Origin: Dermatemys mawii
Lineage: Eukaryota > Chordata > Testudines > Dermatemydidae
NCBI GenBank assembly: GCA_007922305.1
Contig: ML677334.1
Location: 22,589,915 to 22,653,914, forward strand
Length of the DNA: 64,000 nt
Direction of reading: 5' to 3'
Position numbers and translations under genes: made by a program. The notes beneath the pieces were generated by a model. That model did no database searches, had not been told where the DNA came from, and was given only the letters and a program-made list of their open reading frames with translations. Shown one piece after another: positions 24,621 to 36,049 of the stretch (position 1 is the stretch's first letter; each line of letters starts with the position of its first letter).

Positions 24621-25429
24621 GTTTAGCACTTTCAGCTCATTCGTGCCTGAATTCAGGACAGACAAATGGAAAACTTTGGCATGAATGAAATCCTGTCATT
24701 GCGATGGAAGAAATGCCCCTCCCTTGCATGAGGATGGAGTGATCCTTATGGAGAAAGTGCCATTTAAAGATACAAGTCTGGAAGGAATTCTGTACAACTT
24801 GCATACCCTTTTTAATAATTGTCTGACCAGTCATCAAGGTGATTCTGATCAGATCAAGGATGTCCAGCTGTTTCCCTATCACCAGTCTGCACAGAGAGAT
24901 GTATTCTTTAGAGTTCTTTAGAGGCTATATTACCATACAGCATTTCTTTTGCTAATAAGGACCTGTGTCCAAAAATATGCTTGCTTCTGTACCTCTAGTA
25001 TAGTAGAAACATATGCTTTGGGGAGTTTGGACACATCAGAAGGCAGAAATGAGATGTCAGGCAAGGACATTGCTAGTTTGATCCTGTAGCATCGTGGAAA
25101 GCTGCCACCTGTCCCCACAGCAGATGGTGAGTGAAAATGAATGTGTTGATTTCTGCTTGGGCTGGTAGCTGCATGGTGGTTTCCATAGTGGTTATAATAT
25201 GGGCTACCATAATTGGTGTTTTGCTCAAGAACAGTAGTGGAGGGCAAGTGTCTCCCATTTGGAAACTAATTGCCAATTTAAACATACTGCTGAGCCTATT
25301 TGGTATGCCTCCAGTTGGGTGATATGGCTAAGGCGTTTTTTGTAGGTTAGCCATTTCTGCAATCATTTCCTGGTCAATTCATAGTTTCCAAAGCCGTACT
25401 CTGACCTCTGGTATAGCACAGGCCGTAGA
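24621..25429. other. non-coding, nothing recognised
   Basis: No open frame here has a protein motif I know, and no splice-flanked exon was found. Confidence 0.45.
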
Positions 25430-27830
25430 ACTTCCCCAAAATAATTCCTAGAGCAGATCTTTTAGAAACACATCCAGTCCTGATTTAAATATTGCCAGTG
25501 ATGGAGAATCCATCACAACCCTTTGCAAGCTGTTTCAGTGGTTAGTTACTCTCACTGTTAAATTATTTCCAGTCTGAATTTGTGTCTAGCTTCAACTTCA
25601 AGCCCTTTGGATCGTGTTATACTTTTCTCTGCTAGACTGAAGAGCTCATTTTAAAATATTTGCTCCCCATGTAGGCACTTGTAAACAGTGATCAAGTCAC
25701 CCCTTAACCTTCTATTTGTTAAGAGTAATAGATTAGTCTCTGTGAGACTGTCACTATAAGGCATGTTTTCTACTCCTTCAATATTCTTGTGGCTCTTCTC
25801 TAAACTCTCTTGCATTTATCATCTTTTTTGAATTGTGCACACTACAACTGGACACAGTATTCCGGCAGTGGTTGCATCAGTGCCAAATACAGAGGTAAAA
25901 TAAACCTCTCTGCTACTTGAGATTCATCTGTTTATGCATCCAAGGATCACATTAGTCCATTTGGCCACAGGATTGCACTGGTAGCTCATGTTCTCCTGAT
26001 CTCTTCCTCCACCCCCAAACCTTTTTCAGAGTATCTGCTTCTAAGGACAGAGTCCTCCATCCTATAAGTACGGTCTTCATTGCTCGATATATACATTTAC
26101 ATTTAGCCATATTAAAATGCATGTTGTTTGCTTGCACCCATCTTAGCAAGAAATCTGGAACCCCCTGGATCTTTCTTCATTATTTACCAGTTTTTGTGTC
26201 ATCTGCAACCTTTATTTTATATTTTCTTCCAGGCCATTAATAAAAAATGTTAAATAGCATAGGGCCAGGAACAGACCCCTGTGTGATTCCACTAGAAAAC
26301 TATCCACTCGATGATGTTTCCCCATTTACTGTTACATTTTGAGACCTATCAGTTAACCAGTTTTTAATCTATTTAATATGTGCTATGTTAATATTCTAGT
26401 TTTGTAATCAAAATGTTATGTAATAGCAAGTCAAATGCCTTACGGAAGTTAACCTAATCGCATACTGTAGATCAGGTTTAAGTATATTACATCACCATTA
26501 TTATCTTTATCATCCAAACTTGTAGTCTTATCCCCAAAAGATATCTAGTTAGTTGACAGGATCCATTGCCCATGGACATTAATTATAGTACCCTCCTTTG
26601 ATGGGCATTAATTATAGCACCCTCCTTTAATTCTTTATTAATTGAGTCCTGAATTAGCCACTCCATTATCTTTTCCCAGGATCGATGTGAGACTGACAAA
26701 TCTATAGTTACCCTTGTTATATCATTTACCTTTTTAAACTATTGGCATAACAGAAGCTTTAGAAATTCCAAAGATGTTTTAATACTAGCAGCATGAGACT
26801 TTCAGCATATGTCAGATAGCTTGAAGTCACCCAGGAGCGCACTGCCCCCGCCCCCACATTATAGATAGGTGCATAAGGAGCTGGTCATCCTATTCCCTAG
26901 TGTGATTTTTTGGTCCTAGACAGATGCCAGCTAATACTCCCCTCTTGTACTTTATCTGTTAGGATATTGATCCATAAGCATTCAAGATTCTTTCTTCAGA
27001 GTTGTCAGTGACTCGGAAACAGATAATCCCATTTCTTACATAGAGTGCCATTCTCCCCTTCCTCTTTGATCATTCAGTCCTACATAAATGGGTTATAGCT
27101 ATTGATTTTAATATTCCAGTCATGTGAATCATCCTATCAGGTTTCAGTAATTCCTGCTAGATTAAATTTAGGCTCATAAACGAGCAATTCCAGTTCCTTT
27201 CATATGTTATCCAGGCTCCTAGCATTGGTGTATAGGCAATTAAAGAATTTCTTCTGTTCTTGTTCTTTAGTGCCTTGATTAATTTTGTTGCCAACATGTT
27301 GTGCTAAGTGATTTCTCATGTTTTCCCTCTTTCTACTCTCCACTTTTGTTATTAGTTTCACATCCTCCTGCCTACAATAGCCAGCTTGTCCCCAAGGAGA
27401 CGGATTGCCCTCCTAGTACAATGTAGGCCATCCAAATAATATGGCTCCCTTTCCTCATAGAAGGTTGACCAATATTCCGCAAAGCCAAAAAGCTCAACTC
27501 TGCACCATTTGCCATCAGTTCGCTTCCAGAATCTTCTGCCTAATGCCTTCCTTTGCTTATGGGGCAGGGAGAATCTGTGAGAAGATCTCTTGGACATTGT
27601 TTCAGTGATCTTGGAAGTGTGCTGAAGAATCTATTTTCTAAGAGAGGTCTTGGAATGCAGTGCCATTAGTGCTGGTATGAACCATCCTGTTCTTCCACTT
27701 CAAAAGCCAATCCAGTTTTAGAGTGGCTTGGCTCTGGGAAGACAGTACACCATCCTGTTGCCAGTCTATCCATTACAGAATGTTCTTCTGATTCTTCTGA
27801 GAGTTGAATCCCCAAGAAGGACTGTCTGTC
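25430..27830 (-). pseudogene. antisense CR1-like LINE with ORF1, EN and RT relics
   Basis: On the minus strand the order 5' to 3' is: an ORF1 esterase-like tail at 27358-27597, ending YYLDGLHCTRRAIRLLGDKL (the D-G-L-H block of SGNH-type esterase domains in CR1 ORF1); an apurinic-type endonuclease start near 27000-27200 (phrases like NLAGITET and DDSHDWN); then RT blocks near 26250-26480 (KAFDLL, NWLTDRS, GITQGSVPGPMLFNIF) and 25952-26149 (NMHFNMAKCK). Only 2.4 kb remain of an expected element of more than 4 kb, so large internal deletions have occurred. Multiple stops and frame shifts make it inactive. It lies antisense to FARS2 in the intron. Confidence 0.8.
26574..26631. repeat. 29-bp tandem duplication inside the LINE relic
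   Basis: The block CATTAATTATAG(T/C)ACCCTCCTTT occurs at 26577 and again at 26606, a 29-bp direct duplication with few differences. It is a local event within the decayed LINE. Confidence 0.8.
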
Positions 27831-28068
27831 TTTGTCCTTTCTTCCTTGTAGCTGGGATACAGATGTTTCCCAAACCTGGCTGTCCAGAAACTCCTCAGCT
27901 TCTCTGATTCTCCATAGCGTCTCTACTTACTCCTCCAATCCAAGAATCTTTTCTTCCAGCACAGCCATCACCTTGCCTTTCATGCACAGCAAGTTCTTTC
28001 TAGCTTTAGGCAGGAAAGAAAACATGGCACATCTGTTTCAGGTCACCACCACTGTTCCAGCTCTGGCC

Positions 28069-28134
28069 ATCAGTGTGTCATGTATGTTAAATCAGTGTGT
28101 CACATATGTCAAATCAGTGTGTCATGTATGTCAA
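28069..28134. repeat. three tandem copies of a 22-bp unit
   Basis: Three consecutive copies of ATCAGTGTGTCATGTATGT plus a YAA tail (22 bp each) differ at only a few positions. Two + strand open frames that cross it owe their repeated C-V-x-Y-V-K pattern to this. Confidence 0.92.
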
Positions 28135-29697
28135 AAGCCTGGGTCATGAGAAGGAGAAAACACCCCCACATCCACCTTCTCCACATCAGCCATTACTCCA
28201 TAGACCCCAGTCATATTCCGCTCCCCGTCATCTCCCTTCCAAGCCAAAAAGTCCCAGTCCCACTAATTTCTCCTTATATGGAAGCTGTTCCATACCCCCA
28301 ATCACCTTTGTTGTCCCTCTTCAAAACCCCTCCCAATTCCAACCTAACTTTCTTGAGATAGGGCAACAAAGGGAAATAGGAAGTAACGAAGTTCAGGCTT
28401 AATTTAGGAGAGATGTAAATTTTACATACACAAGGTTAAGCAACTCCTGTTCTCAGTAGTTTCCTTTTGTGAATATTTCCTTTTCTTCCAGAGCCCTTTC
28501 CTAAACATAATCCCACTAGGAACAAAACAGTACATAGATGTGTAATCTCTGGAGACTGTCTGGTACTCTGTTTTTCCTGATTCTTTGCAGTACCACAGCA
28601 ATGGGTTGACTTAATGATTTTCATTTTCAGTGACTTTGGCTAAACATTTTTCTTACAGGACTCAATTAAGCTATGACTGACAGATTCTTCCTTTAGCTCT
28701 GTATATAGCAATGCCACCTCCATTGAATACAAATGGAATCTGTGCAATTCCTTACTGGCATGCATTAATCAAAATTAAGAATAATCCTCCACTTACTTTT
28801 TACTCACCAGAGGCCTAATTCTTTATATACTGCTGGACAAGGGGCCCAATCCAGTACGCAATGAAGCCAATGAAAGCATTCCCATTGTCATCAACGGGTA
28901 ATGCATTATTACCATGAACAGTCCCTTTTAAAATAATGAAATCAGTGGGTCTACATCTGGTAGTTAGTGTCTGAAGGACCAGTTGCTTGATTTACAGAAC
29001 ACAGAAAACTAAGTCCTGTTGGACTTTTGCAAATTGTATGTCTGAATTTTGGAGCCTTCAGCCTTTTAAAAATTTCTGGAAATAATCCTTTGTGCCTGAA
29101 ATTTCTCATGTGTAATCTCTTATCATAATAATTTAAAAAGAAATTAAGGCTAATCAATAAGCAATGTGTATTTAAATGAAGTGAGGTATCTACATCTTGG
29201 TATAGGACTGGAGAAATGGAAACAAAAGTTAATCAAATAAATAAATGAAGATTGATACAGTTTCTCTTATGCAGTATTTCTCTTTTTACTATCCCTTCTC
29301 TGTTGTCTGTACTATTTATGTTATTTCTTTAATTTTGAATATAAATTAAAAATAAAAAAGGAAGGGTATGTTACAAAACACTCCATTAGTGTTCTAACTA
29401 ATCCTAAACTACAGGAAATATGTAGATATTTTCCACAGCAATCCTAACTTTTTGAGCCTCCCTGTGGATGAGAACACTGCGTAGCATGATGAACTCTGTG
29501 ACAAATAATACAATATTATCTAATGCAAAGGAACTGCATTCTATACAATGCTTGATACCCCAAAGGGAGTGTTCCTTGAACACCAGAAAAACTTCTTTAC
29601 ATACATCAACAGTTGAGAATTTAAAAAACAAACAGCCCCCCCAAAAAACCCTCATGTAATAGATCATTTTTTCACCTTACTGCTTTTCATTCAGTCC
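28135..29697. other. non-coding; pyrimidine-rich patch
   Basis: A C/T-rich tract at 28160-28350 gives spurious proline-rich reading frames. The rest is AT-rich and unrecognised. Confidence 0.45.
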
Positions 29698-29838
29698 TTA
29701 ATAATCTGTCTTTCAGATAATGTGCTGAAATTGTAGTTACTTGATTAAGAATCATAGAAATGATGTCCCATCCAGCCCTACATTTCTGTGATTCTTAATA
29801 ACAGAAATCTGAACATTATGTGAAAGGCAGATTATTAA
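29698..29838. repeat. 141-bp palindromic hairpin element
   Basis: The left arm (29698-29763, starting TTAATAATCTG) and right arm (29778-29838, ending CAGATTATTAA) are imperfect reverse complements along about 60 bp with a short loop. The outermost bases are TTAA on both sides. This is the shape of a foldback MITE. TTAA at both ends is compatible with a piggyBac-type duplication, but it could also be part of the palindrome itself. Confidence 0.8.
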
Positions 29839-30812
29839 ACATGTATTCTACTGGTGCTTTCTTTTTATGAAGTACAAAATTACTGGACTATTCAGTAATT
29901 CTTACTGCCTTTGCAAATTGTGCAATCGGAATGAAAAATAAGTTCACATATGTGCATATGTATACAAAAAGTGCAATGTCTTACATCAGCCTGAGGATTA
30001 AGATTCTAATTGCACAAAAGTCAGGAAATTCAAAGTTATGGTTCCTACCGTGACCATATGTTGGTCCCTTTTGTATATATGTAGTGTTCTCTAGTGTGGT
30101 ATATGGGGATAACTTACTGTCTTCATGCATATATATACTGATTTCAGATAGACTTCATATATTCGTATGTACTTGAAGTCAATATAGTTATCACTATATA
30201 GTGTGTGTGCATCTGTAAATAAATAGACATAATTCATATATGGTCATTTTGATAATCACTTTGAATTTTCCAATTTTATATGAATAAAAAGTTAACCTTC
30301 ATCCATATAAGTTCTTGAGGTTTGTTTTTAAAAGCAAAAAAGAAAACATGCAAGTGCTTATTTGTTTGAGTGGTTGTTTGTCAACAGCATCCATTGTGGT
30401 GTTTCCTAAATGTTTAATGTATTTACTGTTTTGGCTGTGTCTGTGTACACGTGCATGTATTACAGTGTGATTTGTGTGTATGAATGTTTACGTGCAAAAA
30501 TGTCATTAACCTGCAAACTAAGGCTGAACGAATCCGTCACCTAAAACTGTAAGAGAATGTTACAGTTAAAAAAACACAAAACAAACACACGTTATAAATT
30601 GTGGAAATTCAAAGTTAAGTTTTCTCTTTAAAATTAAAAAAAAATCTACTGCACAGAAATGCATAGTTAGTGTCACCCTAACAAACTTCACTCAATCCAG
30701 TGTTTTTTCAAACTTGAATTGATTTCTTTTGCACATTAGTGAATATGAATTCAATGAAGTTTGAACTTAGCTTCATTACTTTGTGTCTATTGAGCAGGTT
30801 ATTAGCATGAAT
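29839..30812. other. non-coding, nothing recognised
   Basis: AT-rich, with TATATA-rich stretches near 30070-30250. No gene or repeat family identified. Confidence 0.45.
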
Positions 30813-30925
30813 AGGGAGACCAGATGTCCCATTTTTAAAGAGACAGTCCTGGTTTTGAGACTTTTTCTTATATAGGCGCTTATTACCCCTCACCCCCTTT
30901 TCCATTTTTTTCACACATACAGCCT
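30813..30925. mobile_element. DNA transposon fragment
   Basis: Starts AGGGAGACCAGATGTCCC and continues with GAGACAGTCCTGGTTTTG, TTCTTATATAGGCGC and a C-rich stretch. I recognise this order from a common reptile non-autonomous DNA repeat with an AGGGTGACCAGA-like end. The partner right end is missing or eroded. Confidence 0.5.
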
Positions 30926-31103
30926 CAAACGAGCCAGTTAGCTCAAGTCAAAAACACCAGTAAACTTGTGTGTGCATGGAAGGGAGGTGAAGGGCAACAC
31001 CCGAGTAAACTCTGCAGTGAAGAGATACTCCAGATCTCTCTGTGCATCAGCTCTCAATGGTAAAACAATACAATACTCCCACCCTTAGTCTGTCTTGTCT
31101 ATT

Positions 31104-31310
31104 AAGGCCTCGATCCTGCATTGTAGTCCATGTGGATGGGATGTTGCATCCATTTGGATCACAGTGTAGGACTGGGGCACTAGATAGTAAGCTGTTTGGG
31201 GGTAGGGACTGTCTTAACTATGTTTGTACAGTGCATAGTATAATGGGGCCATGATATCAGATGGGGCCTCTAAGGTGTTATTTCAATAACAGTCATTAAT
31301 AAGGTTCTAG
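31104..31310 (+). mobile_element. retroposon 3' tail (SINE/LINE type)
   Basis: The motif TAAGCTGTTTGGGGGTAGGG then ACTGTCTTAACTATGTTTGT and ACAGTGCATAGTATAATGGG is a family of retroposon tails. Further copies are at 43081-43205 and 51597-51690 in this window. It has no ORF. The upstream border near GGCCTCGATCCTGC is approximate. Confidence 0.55.
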
Positions 31311-31745
31311 TTTCTGCTGTTTTTAATTAATGTAAGTGCAAACATTTCCATCAGAACATTTGTGGAAGTTATTTGTGGGATGGGGTTTCCCTGCTTGTGT
31401 TGCTCAAAAATGGCTGAATCACATTTGCTTAAAAAAGGGTGAGAGGCTTAAACTAAACATGGAAAATTTCAACCTAAAAGTCATTTGTTTCATGTAGTTA
31501 TTAGAAATGGAAAAAGTGAGGGGAAGTGAATTGGAATAGAAACTGGAATTCAACCTTGGGATCAGTTTGGCCCTGATATATGGTGGCGCTTACAATAATA
31601 ACAACTATAAACAAACAAGCAAAAACATATCTAAACATTTTTCTCCCTGTAAAATATTTGGCATTTACTACAATCAGGATGGTGTAGTATGCTGTAAAGG
31701 TTTTCTTGGCACAGTTTTGGGATGATATTTATAATATTATGAAAG

Positions 31746-31992
31746 TGAAACATTCAAAATTCATGAGTCAGGCTTGCAGAAATAATAAAATTAGCTTAAA
31801 AGTCATGAGATTTTAAAAAAATTAAAAGGCTCTTGAGCCTTTCATGTTTTCAGGTTTTTTTCTGTAAGCGTCAGGGATAGAAAACTGACTTTTTTTTTTT
31901 TTAATGAAAGCGGAGATTCTCATGTAATCATGACTCCAGGAACAAGGGATTTATTAAATGAACCAAAAGAGGGTCAAAAGTTGGCAACACTG
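31746..31992. repeat. possible non-autonomous DNA repeat
   Basis: The right end reads AAAGTTGGCAACACTGC and the interior has AGTCATGAGATTTTAAAAAA and a T-run. I suspect a known reptile interspersed repeat but cannot define its ends or duplication. Confidence 0.3.
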
Positions 31993-32612
31993 CACTCATA
32001 GCTCACTTGTGGATTCTCCACTAACGAGTATTGTAGTCATCCCAAACTCATGCCACTGATGTCTTGTGTGTTATGCCACATTGCACCATCATGTATTCTC
32101 GTATGTGTAACCTAATAAAATATTCATACACAAACATGTATAGGGAAAATAGCTTTAATCTTAACCTGTTTTAAAAATACTGTGTTTGAAAGAAAAAAAA
32201 AAGAGGGAAACTTATTTGCCTACATGTGTCATTAAAGTAATAACTAAAATTGTAAAATAATAAGAATAGTAAAAACACAACAAAAAGGGTTAACTTTATT
32301 TAAGGAGCTTAGTCATTTTCTGTTACAGAGAATAACAAAATTACCTAGCGTCCCATGATCTAGGATCATTTTCCTTCTCTGTCAGGTAGTTGCTGGAATT
32401 TGACAAGTGATTGATTTGGTTTCAAAGGGTACCTGAACTGCACAAAGTGCTTTTCATATTAAAAAAGACATGGCCATTTTTTCACAAGTTTCAAGATTTA
32501 TTACCTTGCTGTAAATTAGTTTGTTTGCTATTTATTTTCTCAGGATTTCTGTAATTGGTGTCATTAACTGAAGGACAAGTTTTGCAAAGTGTTGGAGGGG
32601 GTAGCCTTTTAA

Positions 32613-32810
<198 letters not shown>

Positions 32811-33141
32811 TGACATCTCTATTAGCAAACACTTCCAGCACAATCAGCTTCACGATCTCCTACTCCCTTTTCCCTCACAGTATATTGCGTGTCTCTGTTC
32901 CTAGCAGTGGCAGCAGCAGAAAGTCGGCAGACAGAATGCATGCTGTATGCTATGAGGGCACCAAGCTAGCCATCTAACTGGAGCCTAAGACCTGAAACCG
33001 TGTCTTTTTTTTAAGGAATTTGGGGAGAGGAAGGACACTTAATTTTAAAAGATAAACTAATTAACTGACAGACAAATTTTCTTGTCTTTCAAATCAAGTC
33101 TAATTTACTCATATAGTTATGATTTAAAAATACTCTTAGCA

Positions 33142-33882
33142 CAGGGGTGGGCAAACTTTTTGGCCCGAGAGCTGCATTGGGGTTGCAAAATTGTATGGAG
33201 GGCTGGGCAAGGAAGGCTTTGCCTCCGCAAACAGCATGACCCTGCCCCCTATCCAGCTGCCTCCCATTTCTTTACTGTCCCTCTGAGAATCGCCAACCCA
33301 TCCAACCACCCCCTCCAGAGACCCCCTGCTCTTAATCACTCCCCCAGGACCCCACCCGCTATCTAAGCTCCCCTGCTCTTTTTCGCCTCACCGCCCCCTC
33401 CTGACACCTCTACCCCTAACTGTCCCCCCAGACCTCCCTCAACCCCCTCCCTCACTCCCTGTCCCCTGATTGCCCCAACTCCTATCCACCCCCAGTCCCC
33501 TGACAGACCCCCAGGACTCCCATGCCCTATCCATCCCCTTCCCTCTCCTCCCCCCAGAACCTCTGCTCCATCCAACTGCCCCCTACTCTTTGTTTGACTG
33601 CCCCACAGGAGTCCCTGCCCCTTATCCAGCCTCCTTCTGCGCCCTGCCCCCGGGCCCCTTACTGTGCTGCTCAGAGCAGCATGTCTGGTTCCACCTGGAG
33701 CCAGACATGCTGCCCCACAGGAGCGCACAGCTCCACCTCCCCGAGTGCTGCCCGCACAATGCGCTGAGGCTTCGGGGGTAGGGAGATGGCAGGGGGAGGG
33801 GCTGGGAGTAGCCTCCCCAGGTGAGAGCTCAGGGGCCGGGCAGGCCGGATGTGGGCTGCAGGCCATAGTTTGTCCAAGCCTG
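33142..33882. mobile_element. hAT MITE, 741 bp, with 8-bp TSD (7/8)
   Basis: The left end CAGGGGTGGGCAAACTTTTT and the right end's reverse complement CAGGCTTGGACAAACTATGG form the terminal inverted repeats. Flanks TCTTAGCA (33134-33141) and TGTTAGCA (33883-33890) match at 7 of 8. The interior is very C-rich on the + strand (33230-33660), and it includes a 12-bp perfect stem CAGCATGTCTGG / CCAGACATGCTG near 33680-33716. The long ORFs across it on both strands are composition artefacts. It lies 354 bp downstream of FARS2 exon B. Confidence 0.92.
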
Positions 33883-33890
33883 TGTTAGCA

Positions 33891-34392
33891 CAACAGCACA
33901 CATTAGTATTTTGGATGCTCCATTATAGGAAAACATTTTGACATCCTAGCTACCACCAAGTGTAGCTAAGATGTTAGTTAGTTAGTTAATGTTAATTGGA
34001 TAAATATTCTTCTTTTATATGTTGTTTATTTGTGCTGATAATCATGTACTGTTTAAAGAGCAACAGCAATTAATTTAATTGAAATAACAGAGATATGGTT
34101 GGTTGCCTGACATAAATTATCCTCTAAAGATTACAAAAAAGGAAAGAAAAAGATAATGGGATTACTTTTCAATTATTCTCAAATTCACTATTTCATGGCC
34201 TTGATTTTTGGAGGGGATAGGAACTTGCAGCTCCCCCGGAATAAATAGCTGTTGACATTTACTACATTCCAATGTCCCTTTGGAATACTACTCAGGTATT
34301 TTGTGCAAATGGGGAAGGCTGCTGCCTCCAGATATTCCTATTATGGTGTATTTAGTGTGTTTTGTTGCTGTAGGGTTCCTTAAGCTATTTCT
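33891..34392. other. non-coding, nothing recognised
   Basis: AT-rich; nothing identifiable. Confidence 0.45.
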
Positions 34393-34644
34393 GGCCTGGT
34401 CTACACCAAAAACTTAGGTCAACCTAACTACATCACTGAGGGATATGAAAAATTGACAACCCCGAGAGACCTAGTTAAGACAACCGAAGCCCGAGTGTAG
34501 ACAGAGCTACCCCCTTTCAGAGAGGTGGATTACCGACAGTGATGGAAGAACCCCTCCTGTTGCTGCAGTAACTGTCTATGCTACAGCAGTGCAAGCTGCA
34601 GTGCTGCAGCTTGGCCATGGTTGTGTTTCTGATGTAGACATACA
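34393..34644. mobile_element. MITE with GTCTACA terminal repeats
   Basis: The left end GGCCTGGTCTACACC and the right end's reverse complement GTATGTCTACATC pair. Internal signature blocks are ACTTAGGTCAACCTAACTAC and AGAGAGGTGGATTA. The same family left a fragment at 6595-6790. It has no ORF. I know it as an abundant reptile element but cannot assign its superfamily from this copy. Confidence 0.65.
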
Positions 34645-34687
34645 TCGGTCTTTAGTAGACTCTAAATTCCTCTTTTTTAATGTTCTT

Positions 34688-34925
34688 TAAAGTAGGGATT
34701 TAACCTGGGTTTCTCACATCCCAGGTGAGTGCCCTGATCACTAGTATGGAGTAAGTCTGTCTCTTGCCCAATGAAAATTTAATTATTTATACAAAGTGGG
34801 ACATCTCCAATGGGAGACATTGAGAGGGTATCATCCCAGAATAGTTAATAGCCAGGTTTTAGGGCACCCACCCTGGATGTGGGAGACCCAGGTTCAAGTC
34901 TCCTCCTGATTCAGATAGGGGATCT
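34688..34925. repeat. inverted pair of tRNA-derived SINE-like heads
   Basis: On the minus strand, 34688-34740 reads as a tRNA-like head (CACTAGTGATCAGGGCACTC, then ACCTGGGATGTGAGAAACCC and AGGTTAAATCCC). On the + strand, 34862-34910 repeats it (AGGGCACCCACC, CTGGATGTGGGAGACCCAGG, TTCAAGTCTCC). The second copy retains a B-box-like GGTTCAAGTC. Arms of about 45 bp are separated by about 110 bp. Neither folds as an intact tRNA, so no tRNA gene is called. Confidence 0.65.
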
Positions 34926-36049
34926 CTCTCATTTTCCTTTAAAATATTTGAAAGGTCTCAGTTTTGCACTGAGGAGGAACGCGAATATTTTTGAAATCTT
35001 GAGTTTTTACGGGATGGGAAAACAGGAAATGCGTTGCAGGTGAGGAACAAAAAGGAAGGAATCAATGTTTGTCAAACAGAAAGAGACAAAGTTGTTGAGA
35101 AAAGAAGACATGCTATTTTGAGATTGCTCAGAGAATATTACAAATTGGAAAAAACAAGTAGGAACTGTGAAAAAGTTTAAAGCTTGAAAGTGTATTGACT
35201 CCTCTGGTGAGATGTGCTGGGAGGCTAGAAGTTTGTTTTTAATTTGAGGAGTCTTCTTATTTACTTGTGATTCAAGATGCAGTAGGCTTTCAATCCCCCA
35301 CTTCCCCCAGCTTGTTCAGAATTCACTTTGCAAATAGAAGTGCCCAGGTTTAGCACTAATATAAAACACATCCCACCCACTGAAACACCACAAAGCTCCT
35401 CTTGCTTTCTTTGTTGTTTAGTTAAAGATTAAATATCCAGGACTTTGCAGTAAACTTAATACAGACAAAACCAAAATGTCCAAAATGTTGTTTGTTTATT
35501 TATTTATTTATTGCAAATCGTTGCTTGTAATTACTGCATATGACTTGACGTAGCCTAAACAGGTAATAGTTGCTACTGTCCCATTCACACAGATTTCAGA
35601 ATATCCACACAGCCCCAACGTAACATTTATTTATGACGGTGCCTTGTTTGTTGTTATGACTCAAACTCCTAGATTCTCAGAATTAGTTATGGTGACAAGC
35701 CTCCCGCAAGACATAGTTAAAAAATCCTTAGTATTGTGCTGTACTGTGACTAGAAGGGAAGTACTCTTCATGGCTGTTAGAAATCAAAATTGTGCCTCCT
35801 AGTTCCTTCATCTCGGTTGCTGGGAGGACTGGAACTTCCTTTCCAAAGTCTCCACCTCATAGTGCACCGAAGGGTGTTTTCATGGCTCCATCTCTTCCCT
35901 CTACATAAAGGCGTGGCAGGACTCAATTTAAATTGACAGATGTTGTTAAACCTTGATTTCAGCTGACACACTGAAATTGGTACAAAGCATATCCATCCGT
36001 GCAAGTTAGTGCAAATGCAGCCTCCCGCTTGGGCCTGTAGAAATTGAGT
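34926..36049. other. non-coding; small TTTA microsatellite
   Basis: Contains a TTTATTTATTTATTTATTTATT tract of about 20 bp near 35490-35512 and otherwise nothing recognised. Confidence 0.45.

Noticed and set aside
28069..28134. CRISPR-like array
   Set aside because: The three 22-bp copies are contiguous with no spacers, and the setting is a vertebrate intron.
30070..30250. Promoter suggested by TATATA-rich stretch
   Set aside because: General AT-richness. No initiator, CpG island or transcript start evidence nearby.
33363..33866. 167-codon minus-strand ORF and several + strand ORFs
   Set aside because: They lie wholly within the C-rich interior of a hAT MITE with clear ends and duplication. 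They are proline/glycine-rich because of composition and have no domain.
34860..34912. Possible tRNA gene (B-box-like GGTTCAAGTC)
   Set aside because: No acceptor stem or anticodon arm. An inverted relative close by shows it is a repeat.
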